From the NCBI RefSeq assembly GCF_021033825.1, contig NZ_JAIFXZ010000012.1:62001-126000 (forward strand): a stretch of DNA of 64,000 bases. The letters run 5' to 3'. This stretch comes from Dietzia aurantiaca (GTDB taxonomy: Bacteria > Actinomycetota > Actinomycetes > Mycobacteriales > Mycobacteriaceae). A program made the position numbers and the translations under genes. Positions within the stretch are counted from its first letter, which is position 1; each line of letters starts with the position of its first letter. This document shows positions 25,822 to 34,540 of the stretch, in pieces. The notes under the pieces are model-generated. The model saw only the letters and a list, made by a program, of their open reading frames with translations, searched no databases and had not been told where the DNA came from.

Positions 25822-26280
25822 ATGAGTGAGCCGAGGTCGGACGCCACGTCGCCGCGTCCCCCTGCCCTCCCCGAGGGGCGATACGACGGGGTAGACGAGC
25901 GGTCCGGGTTCATGGGCAAGGTCGTCGCCGGGTTCCTCGTGGCGCTCGTCCTCGCGCTCCTGGTGGCCGGTGGGTTCACCATCTACCGCCTCAACGCCAC
26001 GCCCTCCATCACCAGCGAGGTGATCGGCGTCGAGGTGATCGACGAGCAGTCCATGCGCATGTCGATGACCGTCACCCGCGACGACCCGGGCGAGGCCGCC
26101 TACTGCATCGTCCGCGCGCAGGACCAGTCCAAGGGCGAACTCGGCCGCCGTGAGGTCTACGTCCCCCCGTCCGACAACGGCACCGTGCAGGTCGATGCCG
26201 AGATCGCCACGACCGGGCGCGCGTACATGGGCGACGTGTACGGGTGTGGCAACGACATCCCCGACTACCTGCGGCGCTAG
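25822..26280 (+). CDS. DUF4307 membrane protein (Rv1081c-like)
   Basis: 152 residues: a short cytoplasmic N-terminus, one membrane helix ([22 protein letters not shown]) and an extracytoplasmic domain with two Cys ([16 protein letters not shown]) that could pair. The family is conserved in mycolic-acid actinobacteria next to mca and greA. Function unknown. GGGGG precedes the ATG. It is followed by a terminator-like hairpin at 26323. Confidence 0.82.
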   Translation: MSEPRSDATSPRPPALPEGRYDGVDERSGFMGKVVAGFLVALVLALLVAGGFTIYRLNATPSITSEVIGVEVIDEQSMRMSMTVTRDDPGEAAYCIVRAQDQSKGELGRREVYVPPSDNGTVQVDAEIATTGRAYMGDVYGCGNDIPDYLRR

Positions 26281-26322
26281 CCCGTTGGGCGCCCGCCCCT
26301 GTGTTAGCATCGGTTGCATCAG

Positions 26323-26352
26323 CACGGCTCCCTTTGGCGGGGCCGTGTTTTT
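26323..26352 (+). terminator. Intrinsic terminator in the greA leader region
   Basis: CACGGCTCC (26323-26331) pairs with GGGGCCGTG (26339-26347), followed at once by TTTTTGTT. It lies 43 bases after the DUF4307 stop and 38 bases before greA. It may end the upstream transcript, or act as an attenuator of greA, since a TTAGCAT-like -10 lies before it. Confidence 0.8.
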
Positions 26353-26390
26353 GTTACCTGCACGGCGAAACACAGATTGGAGTGCGCCCC

Positions 26391-26888
26391 ATGGCGAACG
26401 ACACCCAGGTCCACTGGCTGACCCAGGACTCGTACGACCGCCTCTCGGCCGAGAAGGAGGCGCTCATCGCGAACCGCCCCCTGATCGCCGCCGAGATCAA
26501 CGAGCGGCGCGAGGAGGGCGACCTCAAGGAGAACGCCGGCTACCACGCCGCGCGCGAACAGCAGGGCCAGGAAGAGGCCCGGATCCGCACGATCGACGAC
26601 CTGCTGGCCAACGCCCAGGTCGGTGAGGCCCCCACCGAGTCCGGCGTCGCGCTCATCGGATCCGTCGTCCGCGCCTACTACAACGGCAACGAGGACACCA
26701 AGGAGACCTTCCTCATCGGCACCCGCGGGGAGGGCTCCGGCAAGGACGACCTGGAGATCTACTCCCCGGAGTCGCCGCTCGGCAAGAACATCCTCGGCGC
26801 CAAGGTCGGCGAGACCCGCGAGTACACCGCACCCAACGGCAAGACCGTGTCCGTCACCGTCGTGACCGCGGAGCCTTACCAGAGCTGA
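26391..26888 (+). CDS. greA: Transcription elongation factor GreA
   Basis: 165 residues. N-terminal coiled coil with the acidic tip ([24 protein letters not shown], where the D and E residues reach into the RNA polymerase channel) and the C-terminal FKBP-like domain ([27 protein letters not shown]). It stimulates transcript cleavage in backtracked RNA polymerase. TGGAG lies upstream of the ATG. A terminator hairpin directly upstream raises the possibility of attenuation. Confidence 0.97.
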   Translation: MANDTQVHWLTQDSYDRLSAEKEALIANRPLIAAEINERREEGDLKENAGYHAAREQQGQEEARIRTIDDLLANAQVGEAPTESGVALIGSVVRAYYNGNEDTKETFLIGTRGEGSGKDDLEIYSPESPLGKNILGAKVGETREYTAPNGKTVSVTVVTAEPYQS

Positions 26889-26980
26889 CGGTCTCCGACC
26901 GCCTCCCGGTGGTAGGTTTTTCACGAATGTCGGGCCGGATGATCGGACCCGATTCCGCGCCGGTGTAGCAGGAGTTCCAC

Positions 26981-29209
26981 GTGTCAGACGGTTCCCACGA
27001 CAGGCCCCTCGGCCCCGCGCCGAAGATCGAAGCGGCGGCCGGGCGGGTTCTGGGTCCGGCGCTGCGCACAGGCCTGTCGCCGTTCGAGGACGACCTGTAC
27101 ACGTGGACCCCTGAGGTCGCCGAGGAGCTCGCCCGCCGACTCGACGCCGATCCGGACGAGTCGGCGGGCGAATCCATGCGCTCTCCCGTCATGCAGGCGT
27201 TGCACGACCAGCTCGAGGGCGCGCCACGGCCCGTCGTGCTGCTGGCCGCCGAGCTGCTCTACATCCAACAGTTGCCGCTGTCCACGGTGACGGCCCGCCT
27301 CAAGCGGGGTCGCGTCCGCGATGTCCTGTCGTGGACCGAGAACCCCCCGGAGATCCCCGCGGACCTGGACGAGGTGCTCACCGAGCGGGGACCGCTGACC
27401 GGCGGGCTGGGCTTCAACGTCCAGATGCGCGAGCACCTGCGTTGGCTGTGCTCGTTCATCATCCACTGGGCGGAGCTCGATTCCTCGGTCCGCGACGCCG
27501 CGCTCAGCGACCCGTGGGAGTTCCAGCGCGCCGCCCGCTCCACGCCCGGCGACTGGCGGGCGATCCGTTACAGCCTGCAATACCTGGTGTGGCCCGGCCA
27601 CTTCCAGCCGATCGTCAAGCACGAGCACAAGACCCGCATCCGCGACGCCTTCGCCGACCTCATCAGCGGCCCGTCCGGAATCGACGAGCTGGACATCGAC
27701 CAGGACCTGCACCGGATCTCCGAGGTCCTGTCCGCCCAACTCGGCCAACCGGTCGACTGGTACCGGGGCTCGGTGGCCAACCAGTGGCAGCGGCACCGCG
27801 ACGACCACTCCCGGCGGGCCTGGCTAGTGCGCCCGGGCCGCGGCGGGGTCGGGCAGGCCGGCCAGTGGGTGACGCAGAACCGCATCGCCCTGCCCGCCTC
27901 CCATCTCCCGCGGATCCCGGCCCACGCCAGTCGCCTCGAGGTCTCCCAGGCAGTCGAGCAGGGGTACCCGCACCTCGACTACCAGGCCCGTTTCCAACTC
28001 ACCGCCGAACTGCACACCTTCCTGTCCCGGATGAGCCCGCAGGACGTGGTGGCCACCGTCGCCGACGCCCGGCTGCAGCTGGGCACGCTGACCGACGATC
28101 TCGGATACGTGGAGGACGGCGGCCAGCAACTCGAGCGGTCGGTGCTGTGGAGCGAGGTCACCCTCGACCTCGACTCGCTGCCCAGCCCCCTGTCGGAGTT
28201 GATCGGCGAACCCGGAACCGTCGTGGACCTCACCGACGGGCTCGACGCGCTGCTGTCGGCCATGCACCCGGGGAGCCACTCCTCCGAGTCCGCGATCGCC
28301 GAGGCTCCCGCCGCCGGCGCCGTGCCCACACTGCCCGCGGTGACCGACGAGTTGGCCGACGGCCTGCACATGCCCCGCGAGGAGCTGCAGGAGATCGTCG
28401 ACACTCTGCAGTCACGGCAACAGATCGTGTTCTACGGCCCGCCCGGCACCGGTAAGACCTACCTCGCCCAGGAGCTGGCGCGGTTCCTGGCCGGCGCCGA
28501 CGACCCGAGCCGGGTCCAGCTGGTGCAGTTCCACCCCAGCTACGCCTACGAGGACTTCTTCGAGGGCTACCGCCCCACGCTCACCGAGTCCGGCCAGCCG
28601 GGCTTCGCGCTGCAGGCGGGCCCGCTGCGCCGGCAGGCCGCGCGTGCGACGTCCGAGTCCGGGCGGGACCACCCGAGCTTCCTCATCATCGACGAGATGA
28701 ACCGCGCGGACCTGGCGCGCGTGTTCGGCGAGATGTACTTCCTTCTCGAGTATCGCGACCGCACCGTGTTGCCGCAGTACAGCCCGGACACCTCGTTCCG
28801 GCTGCCGCGCAACCTGTTCATCATCGGCACCATGAACACCGCGGACCGGTCCATCGCGATGGTCGACGCCGCCATCCGCCGTCGGTTCGCGTTCATGGAA
28901 CTGCACCCCGACACCCCGCCGGTCGCGGGCGTGCTTCGCCGGCACCTCGAGGCGCGCGACGCGAGCACGGAGCCGGCAGACCTGCTCGAGGCGCTCAACT
29001 CGGAGATGGACGACTCGGACCGCGACCTACGCATCGGCCCCTCGTATTTCATGAAGGACGAGGCCACCGAGCCCGGAGGCCTGGAGGCCATCTGGCGCTT
29101 CGACCTGCTCCCCCTGCTCGAGGAGCACTACTACGGTCGCCTCACCCGCGCGGAGGTCCATGAACGGTTCGGTCTGGCGGCGCTGCGCCGGAAGATCGGC
29201 CGGGCATGA
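26981..29209 (+). CDS. McrB-like AAA+ ATPase/GTPase
   Basis: 742 residues. N-terminal 450 residues are a family-specific region, including WLVRPGRGGVGQAGQWV near 281 that resembles the start of EVE/Mrr-type N-terminal domains of restriction proteins. The AAA+ module follows: Walker A GPPGTGKT (486-493), FHPSYAYEDFFEGYRP, Walker B FLIIDEMNRADL (567-574), the McrB signature MNTADRS (618-624) and an arginine finger in RRRFAF. GTG start with AGGAG upstream. It overlaps the McrC-like gene by ATGA. McrB forms hexamers that translocate on modified DNA and activate McrC; what the N-terminal region reads here is unknown. Confidence 0.9.
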   Translation: MSDGSHDRPLGPAPKIEAAAGRVLGPALRTGLSPFEDDLYTWTPEVAEELARRLDADPDESAGESMRSPVMQALHDQLEGAPRPVVLLAAELLYIQQLPLSTVTARLKRGRVRDVLSWTENPPEIPADLDEVLTERGPLTGGLGFNVQMREHLRWLCSFIIHWAELDSSVRDAALSDPWEFQRAARSTPGDWRAIRYSLQYLVWPGHFQPIVKHEHKTRIRDAFADLISGPSGIDELDIDQDLHRISEVLSAQLGQPVDWYRGSVANQWQRHRDDHSRRAWLVRPGRGGVGQAGQWVTQNRIALPASHLPRIPAHASRLEVSQAVEQGYPHLDYQARFQLTAELHTFLSRMSPQDVVATVADARLQLGTLTDDLGYVEDGGQQLERSVLWSEVTLDLDSLPSPLSELIGEPGTVVDLTDGLDALLSAMHPGSHSSESAIAEAPAAGAVPTLPAVTDELADGLHMPREELQEIVDTLQSRQQIVFYGPPGTGKTYLAQELARFLAGADDPSRVQLVQFHPSYAYEDFFEGYRPTLTESGQPGFALQAGPLRRQAARATSESGRDHPSFLIIDEMNRADLARVFGEMYFLLEYRDRTVLPQYSPDTSFRLPRNLFIIGTMNTADRSIAMVDAAIRRRFAFMELHPDTPPVAGVLRRHLEARDASTEPADLLEALNSEMDDSDRDLRIGPSYFMKDEATEPGGLEAIWRFDLLPLLEEHYYGRLTRAEVHERFGLAALRRKIGRA

Positions 29210-30636
29210 CCGCACCCTCGACGGGCTCGGCGGCGACGTCTCTGGCCCTCGAGTTCGACGAGTTCGACCGCCGCGGAAAGCTCGTCACCCTGAGCTGGGA
29301 GGGTGCCCACCACCTCTCCCAGACGCGACTGGTGGAGGTCCTGCCCGCCGGTCGCGACACCTGGCGTCTGATCCCCAGCGGGGCCGTGGGCTCGGTGCGC
29401 GTCGAGGGGCTGTCCGTGCGGGTCATGCCCGCCGCGAGCCTGGGGCTGACCCAGCTGTTCTTCCTCCTGGACCACGCGGCCGACGACGCCTTCCTGCCGT
29501 CGGCCGTCCAGGCACGTGACGACGACGAGCTGTGGGTCTCCGTCGCCGAGTCCATGGCCCGGTTGGCGCACCAGGCATTGGCTCCCGGACTGCTGCGCGG
29601 GTACCGCCGCGTCGACGAGTCGCTCACGACCGTGCGGGGACGGATCCGCCTGGGCGACCAGATCCGCCGCCGGCCGGGCATGGCGATTCCGCTCGAGGTC
29701 TCGTACTCGGAGTTCACCCCGGATATCGCCGAGAACCGGATCCTGCGCACCGCCGCGCATCGACTGCAATTCCTGCCGGACCTGCCGGACAACACCCGGC
29801 GCCGCCTGGCGATGGTCGACGCCCGACTGGCCGACGCCTCGCTCATCCCACAGGGGGCGCCGGTGCCCGCCTGGACGCCGTCGCGGCTCAACGCCCGCTA
29901 CCAGGACGCACTCGCGCTGGCGGACCGGATCGTTCGACGTATCTCGGTGGAGGTCGAGGACGGACACGCCTCCTCGGCCGCGTTCGTGACCGAGATGCCG
30001 GCCCTGTTCGAGCGCTTCGTGGAATCCGAGTTGACCGCCGCGCTGCACGGTCACGGTGGGCGTCTGCTGCAGAACCCCGTCGTCGACCTGTCATCCGGAA
30101 CCGAGGCGGACACCGACGACACGGGCGTGGCCGGGGACGGAACCGACGAAGGCAGCGCGGGGCGCCACCGCGCCGCCCCCGGCCGACACCGCGCGCCCGC
30201 CGACGACGGCGACCACATCTCCGTGCGCACCGGCCTGGTCTACGAGGTCGACGGCGACCCGGTCACCACGTTCGTCGCCACCTACCCCACCGACCGGCGG
30301 GCCCGTGCCGCCGAGCACTACCGGCTCCTGGCCGCCTGTACCGCACTCGGCGTGGGCCGGGCCTACCTCGTCTACCCGGCGCAGCGCCGCGACGACGCTC
30401 CGCAACCGCGGCGGATCGTCCACACCGACATCTCGATCGTCGAGTACCCCGTCGACCTGTCCGGGGGCCCCGCGCAGAGCCGCCGGGCTATCGTCGAACT
30501 GGCACAGCAGGCCCGGGCGCTCGCGGCCACACCGGCGGCCCCGGCCGCGCGCCACCGCACCGGAGCCCGGCACCACACCGCGGTTCACCACCACACCGCG
30601 ACCCAGATCCGCGAGGGGAGACGACACGCGCGATGA
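29206..30636 (+). CDS. McrC-like protein with degenerate nuclease site
   Basis: 476 residues. The N-terminal beta-rich region and RGYRRVDESLTTVRGRIRL, SEFTPDIAENRILRTA and ALFERFVESEL segments identify the McrC family. The PD-(D/E)xK site is lost: where E. coli McrC has TD (D244) and DxK (D257, K259), this protein has TGL (G343) and FVATY (V357, T359), at nearly the same spacing, still followed by the conserved HYRLLAACTALGVGRAYLVYP. An Asp/Gly-rich insert (298-335) precedes the site and a His-rich tail ends the protein. ATGA overlap with the McrB-like gene. It should still activate or regulate McrB, but DNA cleavage by itself is unlikely. Confidence 0.85.
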   Translation: MTAPSTGSAATSLALEFDEFDRRGKLVTLSWEGAHHLSQTRLVEVLPAGRDTWRLIPSGAVGSVRVEGLSVRVMPAASLGLTQLFFLLDHAADDAFLPSAVQARDDDELWVSVAESMARLAHQALAPGLLRGYRRVDESLTTVRGRIRLGDQIRRRPGMAIPLEVSYSEFTPDIAENRILRTAAHRLQFLPDLPDNTRRRLAMVDARLADASLIPQGAPVPAWTPSRLNARYQDALALADRIVRRISVEVEDGHASSAAFVTEMPALFERFVESELTAALHGHGGRLLQNPVVDLSSGTEADTDDTGVAGDGTDEGSAGRHRAAPGRHRAPADDGDHISVRTGLVYEVDGDPVTTFVATYPTDRRARAAEHYRLLAACTALGVGRAYLVYPAQRRDDAPQPRRIVHTDISIVEYPVDLSGGPAQSRRAIVELAQQARALAATPAAPAARHRTGARHHTAVHHHTATQIREGRRHAR

Positions 30637-31775
30637 GCGAGACCGACGATCCGGCCCGCCGCCTCGTGGTGAGCCTCGCGCTGGTGGCCGTGGGGACGGT
30701 CGGTGCCTACCGCGGCGCCTACGAGGTCCTGGCGCAGCAGGCGCGGATCGCACGCCGCGTGATCCCCAAGCCCACCGGTCGCCCCTTCGAGGGTGACGGT
30801 CTCTACCGGCCCGGCGCCGCGACGCCCGAGCCGTGGCGGCCCGGCATGGAGTGCGACGTCCACATGATGGTGTTCGGCGACTCGCTCGCCGCCGGCCTGG
30901 GCGCCGACTCGGCCGCCGAGCTGCCCGGCGTGCTGATCGCGCGCGGCCTGGCCGAGGAATCGGGCTTGGACGTGCGGCTGAGCATCAAGGCGATCGTCGG
31001 CGCCACCTCCAAGGGCCTGCCCGGCCAGGTGGAGGCCATGCAGATCGCCCACGGCGACCCGGACATCTCCGTGATCCTCGTCGGCGGCAACGACATCACC
31101 GCACGCAACGGGATCGGCCCGTCGGCGCGGCGCGTCGGTGAGGCCGTGCACGCGCTACGCGAGGGGGGCTCACACGTGGTGGTGGGCACCTGCCCGGACC
31201 TGGGGATCATCAAGCCGGTCCCCCAGCCGCTGCGTTCGGTCATGGCCACCCTCAGCCGGCGACTGGCGTCCGCGCAGGCCGTCCAGGTCCGCAAGGCCGG
31301 GGGCGTGCCCGTGTCCCTGGCCGAGACCCTGGCGCCCGAGTTCCACCGACGCGGCGAGAGCCTGTTCTCCCCCGATCGCTTCCACCCCAACTCGGCTGGT
31401 TACGAACTCTCCGCAGGCCTGCTGCTGCCCGCGGTGTGCGTGGCGCTCGGCGTGTGGGACGAGGCGCCCGAGGAGTCGGCGCCGCAGGGCGCCGAGGAGG
31501 CCGCCGCGGCGCTGACCGAGACCGAGGCCGCCGCCGAGGCCGGCCCGCACCGCGACTCCGTGGTCGCCCGGCTCACCACGCGTTTGACCGACTTCGTCCG
31601 CAACCACGAGGACGCGGGCGATCAGGACGAGAACACGTTCCTGCATAATGAGAACGTGGACGGTGACCCGGAGAACACGGGGGACGCCCGCGAGGCCGCG
31701 GACACCCTCCGACGCCGGAGCCGCATCCTCAGGTTGGCCCGCCCCGCGCGGGAGGACCCTGGTCCCGCAGACTGA
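30633..31775 (+). CDS. SGNH/GDSL-type hydrolase (Rv1075c-like)
   Basis: 380 residues. N-terminal hydrophobic anchor (VVSLALVAVGTVGAY), then the SGNH esterase fold: FGDSLAAG (nucleophile Ser), VGGNDITA (Asn block) and the catalytic DRFHPNSAGY. The C-terminal 90 residues are acidic and Ala/Glu-rich, probably disordered. M. tuberculosis Rv1075c, next to fadA3 as here, is a similar esterase. ATGA overlap with the McrC-like gene. Likely acts on short acyl esters outside the membrane. Confidence 0.88.
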   Translation: MSETDDPARRLVVSLALVAVGTVGAYRGAYEVLAQQARIARRVIPKPTGRPFEGDGLYRPGAATPEPWRPGMECDVHMMVFGDSLAAGLGADSAAELPGVLIARGLAEESGLDVRLSIKAIVGATSKGLPGQVEAMQIAHGDPDISVILVGGNDITARNGIGPSARRVGEAVHALREGGSHVVVGTCPDLGIIKPVPQPLRSVMATLSRRLASAQAVQVRKAGGVPVSLAETLAPEFHRRGESLFSPDRFHPNSAGYELSAGLLLPAVCVALGVWDEAPEESAPQGAEEAAAALTETEAAAEAGPHRDSVVARLTTRLTDFVRNHEDAGDQDENTFLHNENVDGDPENTGDAREAADTLRRRSRILRLARPAREDPGPAD

Positions 31776-31836
31776 CCCGACCGCACGGTGCTCTCACCAG
31801 ATACAGAGCACTCACCTGACAAAGAAGGAGCCTTCC

Positions 31837-33057
31837 ATGCCGGAAGCCGTGATCGTCTCTTACGCCCGTTCTCCCATCGGACGCGCCAACAAGGGTTCCC
31901 TCGTGGGCATCCGTTCGGATGACCTCACCGCCCAGATGGTCAAGGCGGCCCTGGCCAAGGTGCCCGAGCTCGACCCCACCCAGATCGACGACCTGATGCT
32001 GGGCAACGGTCTGCCCGGCGGTCAGCAGGGCTTCAATATGGCCCGCGTCGTCTCGGTGCTCGCCGGCATGGACACCGTCCCCGGCACCACCGTCAACCGC
32101 TACTGCTCGTCGTCGCTGCAGACCACCCGTATGGCGCTGCACGCGATCAAGGCCGGCGAGGGCGACGTGTTCATCTCCGCCGGTGTGGAGACCGTCTCCA
32201 ACTTCCAGTACGGCACCTCGGACCACATCCCGAACACCCACAACCCGATCTTCGCCGACGCCGAGGCCCGCACCGCCAAGCGCGCCGAGGGCGGCGCCGA
32301 CGTATGGACCGACCCGCGCGACCAGGGCATCCTGCCGGACGTATACATCCCGATGGGCCAGACCGCCGAGAACGTCGCCCAGATCACCGGCATCACCCGC
32401 GAGGAGCAGGACCACTGGGGCGTGCGGTCGCAGAACCGCGCCGTCGAGGCCGTCGAGCGTGGCCACTTCGCCAACGAGATCACCCCGGTGACCATGCCCG
32501 ACGGCACCGTCGTCACCGCTGACGACGGCCCGCGGCCCGGCACCACCTACGAGAAGATCTCGCAGCTCAAGCCGGTCTTCCGTCCCGACGGCACCGTCGC
32601 GGCCGGCAACTGCTGCCCGCTCAACGACGGCGCCGCCGCCCTGGTGATCATGTCCGACACCAAGGCCAAGGAGCTCGGCCTCACCCCGCTCGCGCGTGTC
32701 GTCTCCACCGGCGTGTCCGGCCTGTCGCCCGAGATCATGGGCCTCGGGCCGATCCAGGCCGTCAAGAACGCCCTGAAGATCGCCGGCAAGCAGATCTCCG
32801 ACATCGACCTGTTCGAGATCAACGAGGCGTTCGCCGTCCAGGTGCTCGGCTCGGCCCGTGAGCTCGGCATCGAGGAGGACAAGCTCAACGTCAACGGTGG
32901 CGCCATCGCGCTGGGCCACCCGTTCGGCATGACCGGCGCCCGCATCACCGCGTCGCTCATCAACAACCTGCAGGCCGAGGACAAGCAGTTCGGCGTCGAG
33001 ACCATGTGTGTCGGCGGCGGCCAGGGCATGGCGATGGTGCTCGAGCGCCTCAGCTGA
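31837..33057 (+). CDS. Acetyl-CoA C-acyltransferase (thiolase), FadA3-like
   Basis: 406 residues. Thiolase signatures are complete: nucleophile Cys90 in NRYCSSSLQ, NEAFA, GHPFGMTGAR (His361) and the second catalytic Cys391 in CVGGGQGMA. It cleaves 3-ketoacyl-CoA or condenses acetyl-CoA units in fatty-acid metabolism. AAGAAGGAG precedes the ATG. The frame is open upstream to 31648, but that stretch overlaps the SGNH gene. A strong hairpin terminator follows. Confidence 0.94.
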   Translation: MPEAVIVSYARSPIGRANKGSLVGIRSDDLTAQMVKAALAKVPELDPTQIDDLMLGNGLPGGQQGFNMARVVSVLAGMDTVPGTTVNRYCSSSLQTTRMALHAIKAGEGDVFISAGVETVSNFQYGTSDHIPNTHNPIFADAEARTAKRAEGGADVWTDPRDQGILPDVYIPMGQTAENVAQITGITREEQDHWGVRSQNRAVEAVERGHFANEITPVTMPDGTVVTADDGPRPGTTYEKISQLKPVFRPDGTVAAGNCCPLNDGAAALVIMSDTKAKELGLTPLARVVSTGVSGLSPEIMGLGPIQAVKNALKIAGKQISDIDLFEINEAFAVQVLGSARELGIEEDKLNVNGGAIALGHPFGMTGARITASLINNLQAEDKQFGVETMCVGGGQGMAMVLERLS

Positions 33058-33095
33058 TCCCCAGCGCGGCGGGCAACCTGCGACCCGCCATCGCG

Positions 33096-33148
33096 AAGAG
33101 CGTTCCGCTCACGTTTCCCGAGAATGCGTGAGCGGAACGCTCTTTTCG
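33096..33148. terminator. Bidirectional terminator, long hairpin
   Basis: Perfect 18-bp inverted repeat (33096-33113 / 33127-33144) with a 13-base loop and TTTT after the right arm. It lies between convergent genes. The stem core AGAGCGTTCCGC / GCGGAACGCTCT is repeated at 37058-37105. Confidence 0.85.
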
Positions 33149-33191
33149 TTGTATCGAATCGCTGCCGGTCACGCTGCGCGCGGCACATGAC

Positions 33192-33231
33192 AGCGGCCCC
33201 GTCTCCCTGTCTCGAGGGGGCCGGGGCCGCT
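33192..33231. terminator. Second hairpin in the convergent gap
   Basis: AGCGGCCCC (33192-33200) pairs with GGGGCCGCT (33223-33231). No T run. It is one of three stems in the 377-bp gap between thiolase and the Bax-inhibitor-1 gene; the gap holds no gene. Confidence 0.5.
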
Positions 33232-33342
33232 CCCCTCGGCCGTCGGCCGTGGTGTCGTCAGCCGCGCTGCCGAGGCCGCCCGTGAGACGCAGCCGAAGCA
33301 CCCAGGCCACCGCTCGAACGCAAGGCCTCCCGTGAAATGGCG

Positions 33343-33380
33343 CACGGCCCCAGCCCCCTCACGAAGGGGCCGGGGCCGTG
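33343..33380 (-). terminator. Hairpin after the Bax-inhibitor-1 gene
   Basis: CACGGCCCC (33343-33351) pairs with GGGGCCGTG (33372-33380), with an inner CCCCT/AGGGG stem. It begins 54 bases past the Bax-inhibitor-1 stop on the minus strand. No T run follows. Confidence 0.55.
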
Positions 33381-33434
33381 GATTCGTCCGGGCCGGAGCC
33401 GAGCTCCGAGCTGGATCGCCGGCCGCGTACGAGG

Positions 33435-34286
33435 TCAGTCGCGGAAGTAGCTCATCAGGCGCAGGATCTCGATGTACAGCCAGACCAGGGTCACGGCCAG
33501 ACCGAGGGCGACGCCCCAGGCCATCTTCGCGGGGGCTCCGGCGCGCACGAGGCGGTCGGCATTGTCGAAGTCCATCAGGAAGCTGAACGCGGCGAGGCCG
33601 ATGCACACCAGCGAGAAGATGATCGCGATGGTGCCGCCGTCACGCAGCGGGTTGAAGCCGAAGAACATCGCGCCGACGAAGTTGCCGAGCATGAGTACCA
33701 GGACGCCGATGATCGCGGCGGTCATGAAGCGCGTGAACTTGGGGGTCACGCGGACGGCGCCGGTCTTGTAGACGAACAGCATGCCGGCGAACACGCCGAA
33801 CGTGCCGAGTACGGCCTGGCCGATCACGACCCCGGCGCTGGCACCCGCGATATCCATGGTGAACACGTGCGAGACGGCGCCGATGAACAGGCCCTCGAAC
33901 GCCGCGTAGACCAGGGTGACGGGCGCGGAGTCCATCTTGCGGCCGAAGGTGGCGACCAGAACGGTGATGAACCCGCCGATGCCGCCGACGAGCAGCAGCG
34001 GCATGGCCAATCCCGCCGAGATCGACAGCCAGTAGGCGATGATGCCGATCACGCCGATGACGCCCAGGGTGATCCCGGTCTTGGAAACGACGTCGTCGAT
34101 CGTCATGGGGCGGTCGTCGGTGGCGAACTGCGGCTGCTGTGCCGCATAGCCGGGCTGCGCGCCGAAGCCCTGCTGGCCATACTGACCCTGCTGGAAGGCG
34201 GCCTGCCCGGCGCCACCGAACTGTGTGGCGCCCTTGGCGCTCGACTCTGACAGTGAGCTGAAGACCGGGTTGCTGCTCTTGCGCAT
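33435..34286 (-). CDS. Bax inhibitor-1/YccA-like membrane protein
   Basis: 283 residues. A Gln/Gly-rich cytoplasmic N-terminus of about 60 residues (QQGQYGQQGFGAQPGYAAQQ) precedes seven membrane helices. The family's C-terminal Asp-containing segments, AFSFLMDFDNADRLVRAGAPAKMAWGVALGL, are seen. Bacterial members such as YetJ act as pH-sensitive calcium leak channels. ATG 34286 has GAAGGGA upstream. The gene is monocistronic, between two hairpins and the PadR gene's divergent promoter region. Confidence 0.88.
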   Translation of the reverse strand: MRKSSNPVFSSLSESSAKGATQFGGAGQAAFQQGQYGQQGFGAQPGYAAQQPQFATDDRPMTIDDVVSKTGITLGVIGVIGIIAYWLSISAGLAMPLLLVGGIGGFITVLVATFGRKMDSAPVTLVYAAFEGLFIGAVSHVFTMDIAGASAGVVIGQAVLGTFGVFAGMLFVYKTGAVRVTPKFTRFMTAAIIGVLVLMLGNFVGAMFFGFNPLRDGGTIAIIFSLVCIGLAAFSFLMDFDNADRLVRAGAPAKMAWGVALGLAVTLVWLYIEILRLMSYFRD

Positions 34287-34453
34287 CGGGGTCCCTTCGG
34301 GTGTGTCGGGGGAGGTCGGTTGTCGAGAGGCCCCGCCGGGATACCGACGAATCACTCGTAGATGGTTAACGCACGGTCATCGTCGCTTGTTCCCGCAGGC
34401 GGATACTGTCCCGCCCGTTCCGGCAACCAATCCCGCTGACGCCATTTAACGAT

Positions 34454-34486
34454 ATGTCGTTGACATTCTTATGATAGTCGTTGATA
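34454..34486 (+). promoter_or_regulatory. Operator repeats before the PadR-family gene
   Basis: ATGTCGTTGACAT (34454-34466) has dyad ends ATGT/ACAT, as in PadR sites, and is followed one and a half to two helical turns later by the related TAGTCGTTGATA (34475-34486). The core GTCGTTGA is repeated directly. The position 55-87 bases before the start suggests autorepression. Confidence 0.5.
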
Positions 34487-34540
34487 CTCGTGTCCAGCCG
34501 GGTGCCACCAGGGCACCCAGAACACGAGAGGAGACGTTCG

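Noticed and set aside
26981-31775. McrBC-like pair plus SGNH gene as a new three-gene defence system
   Set aside because: The SGNH hydrolase is a conserved neighbour of the fadA3-like thiolase in mycobacteria, so its overlap with the McrC-like gene does not make it part of the system.
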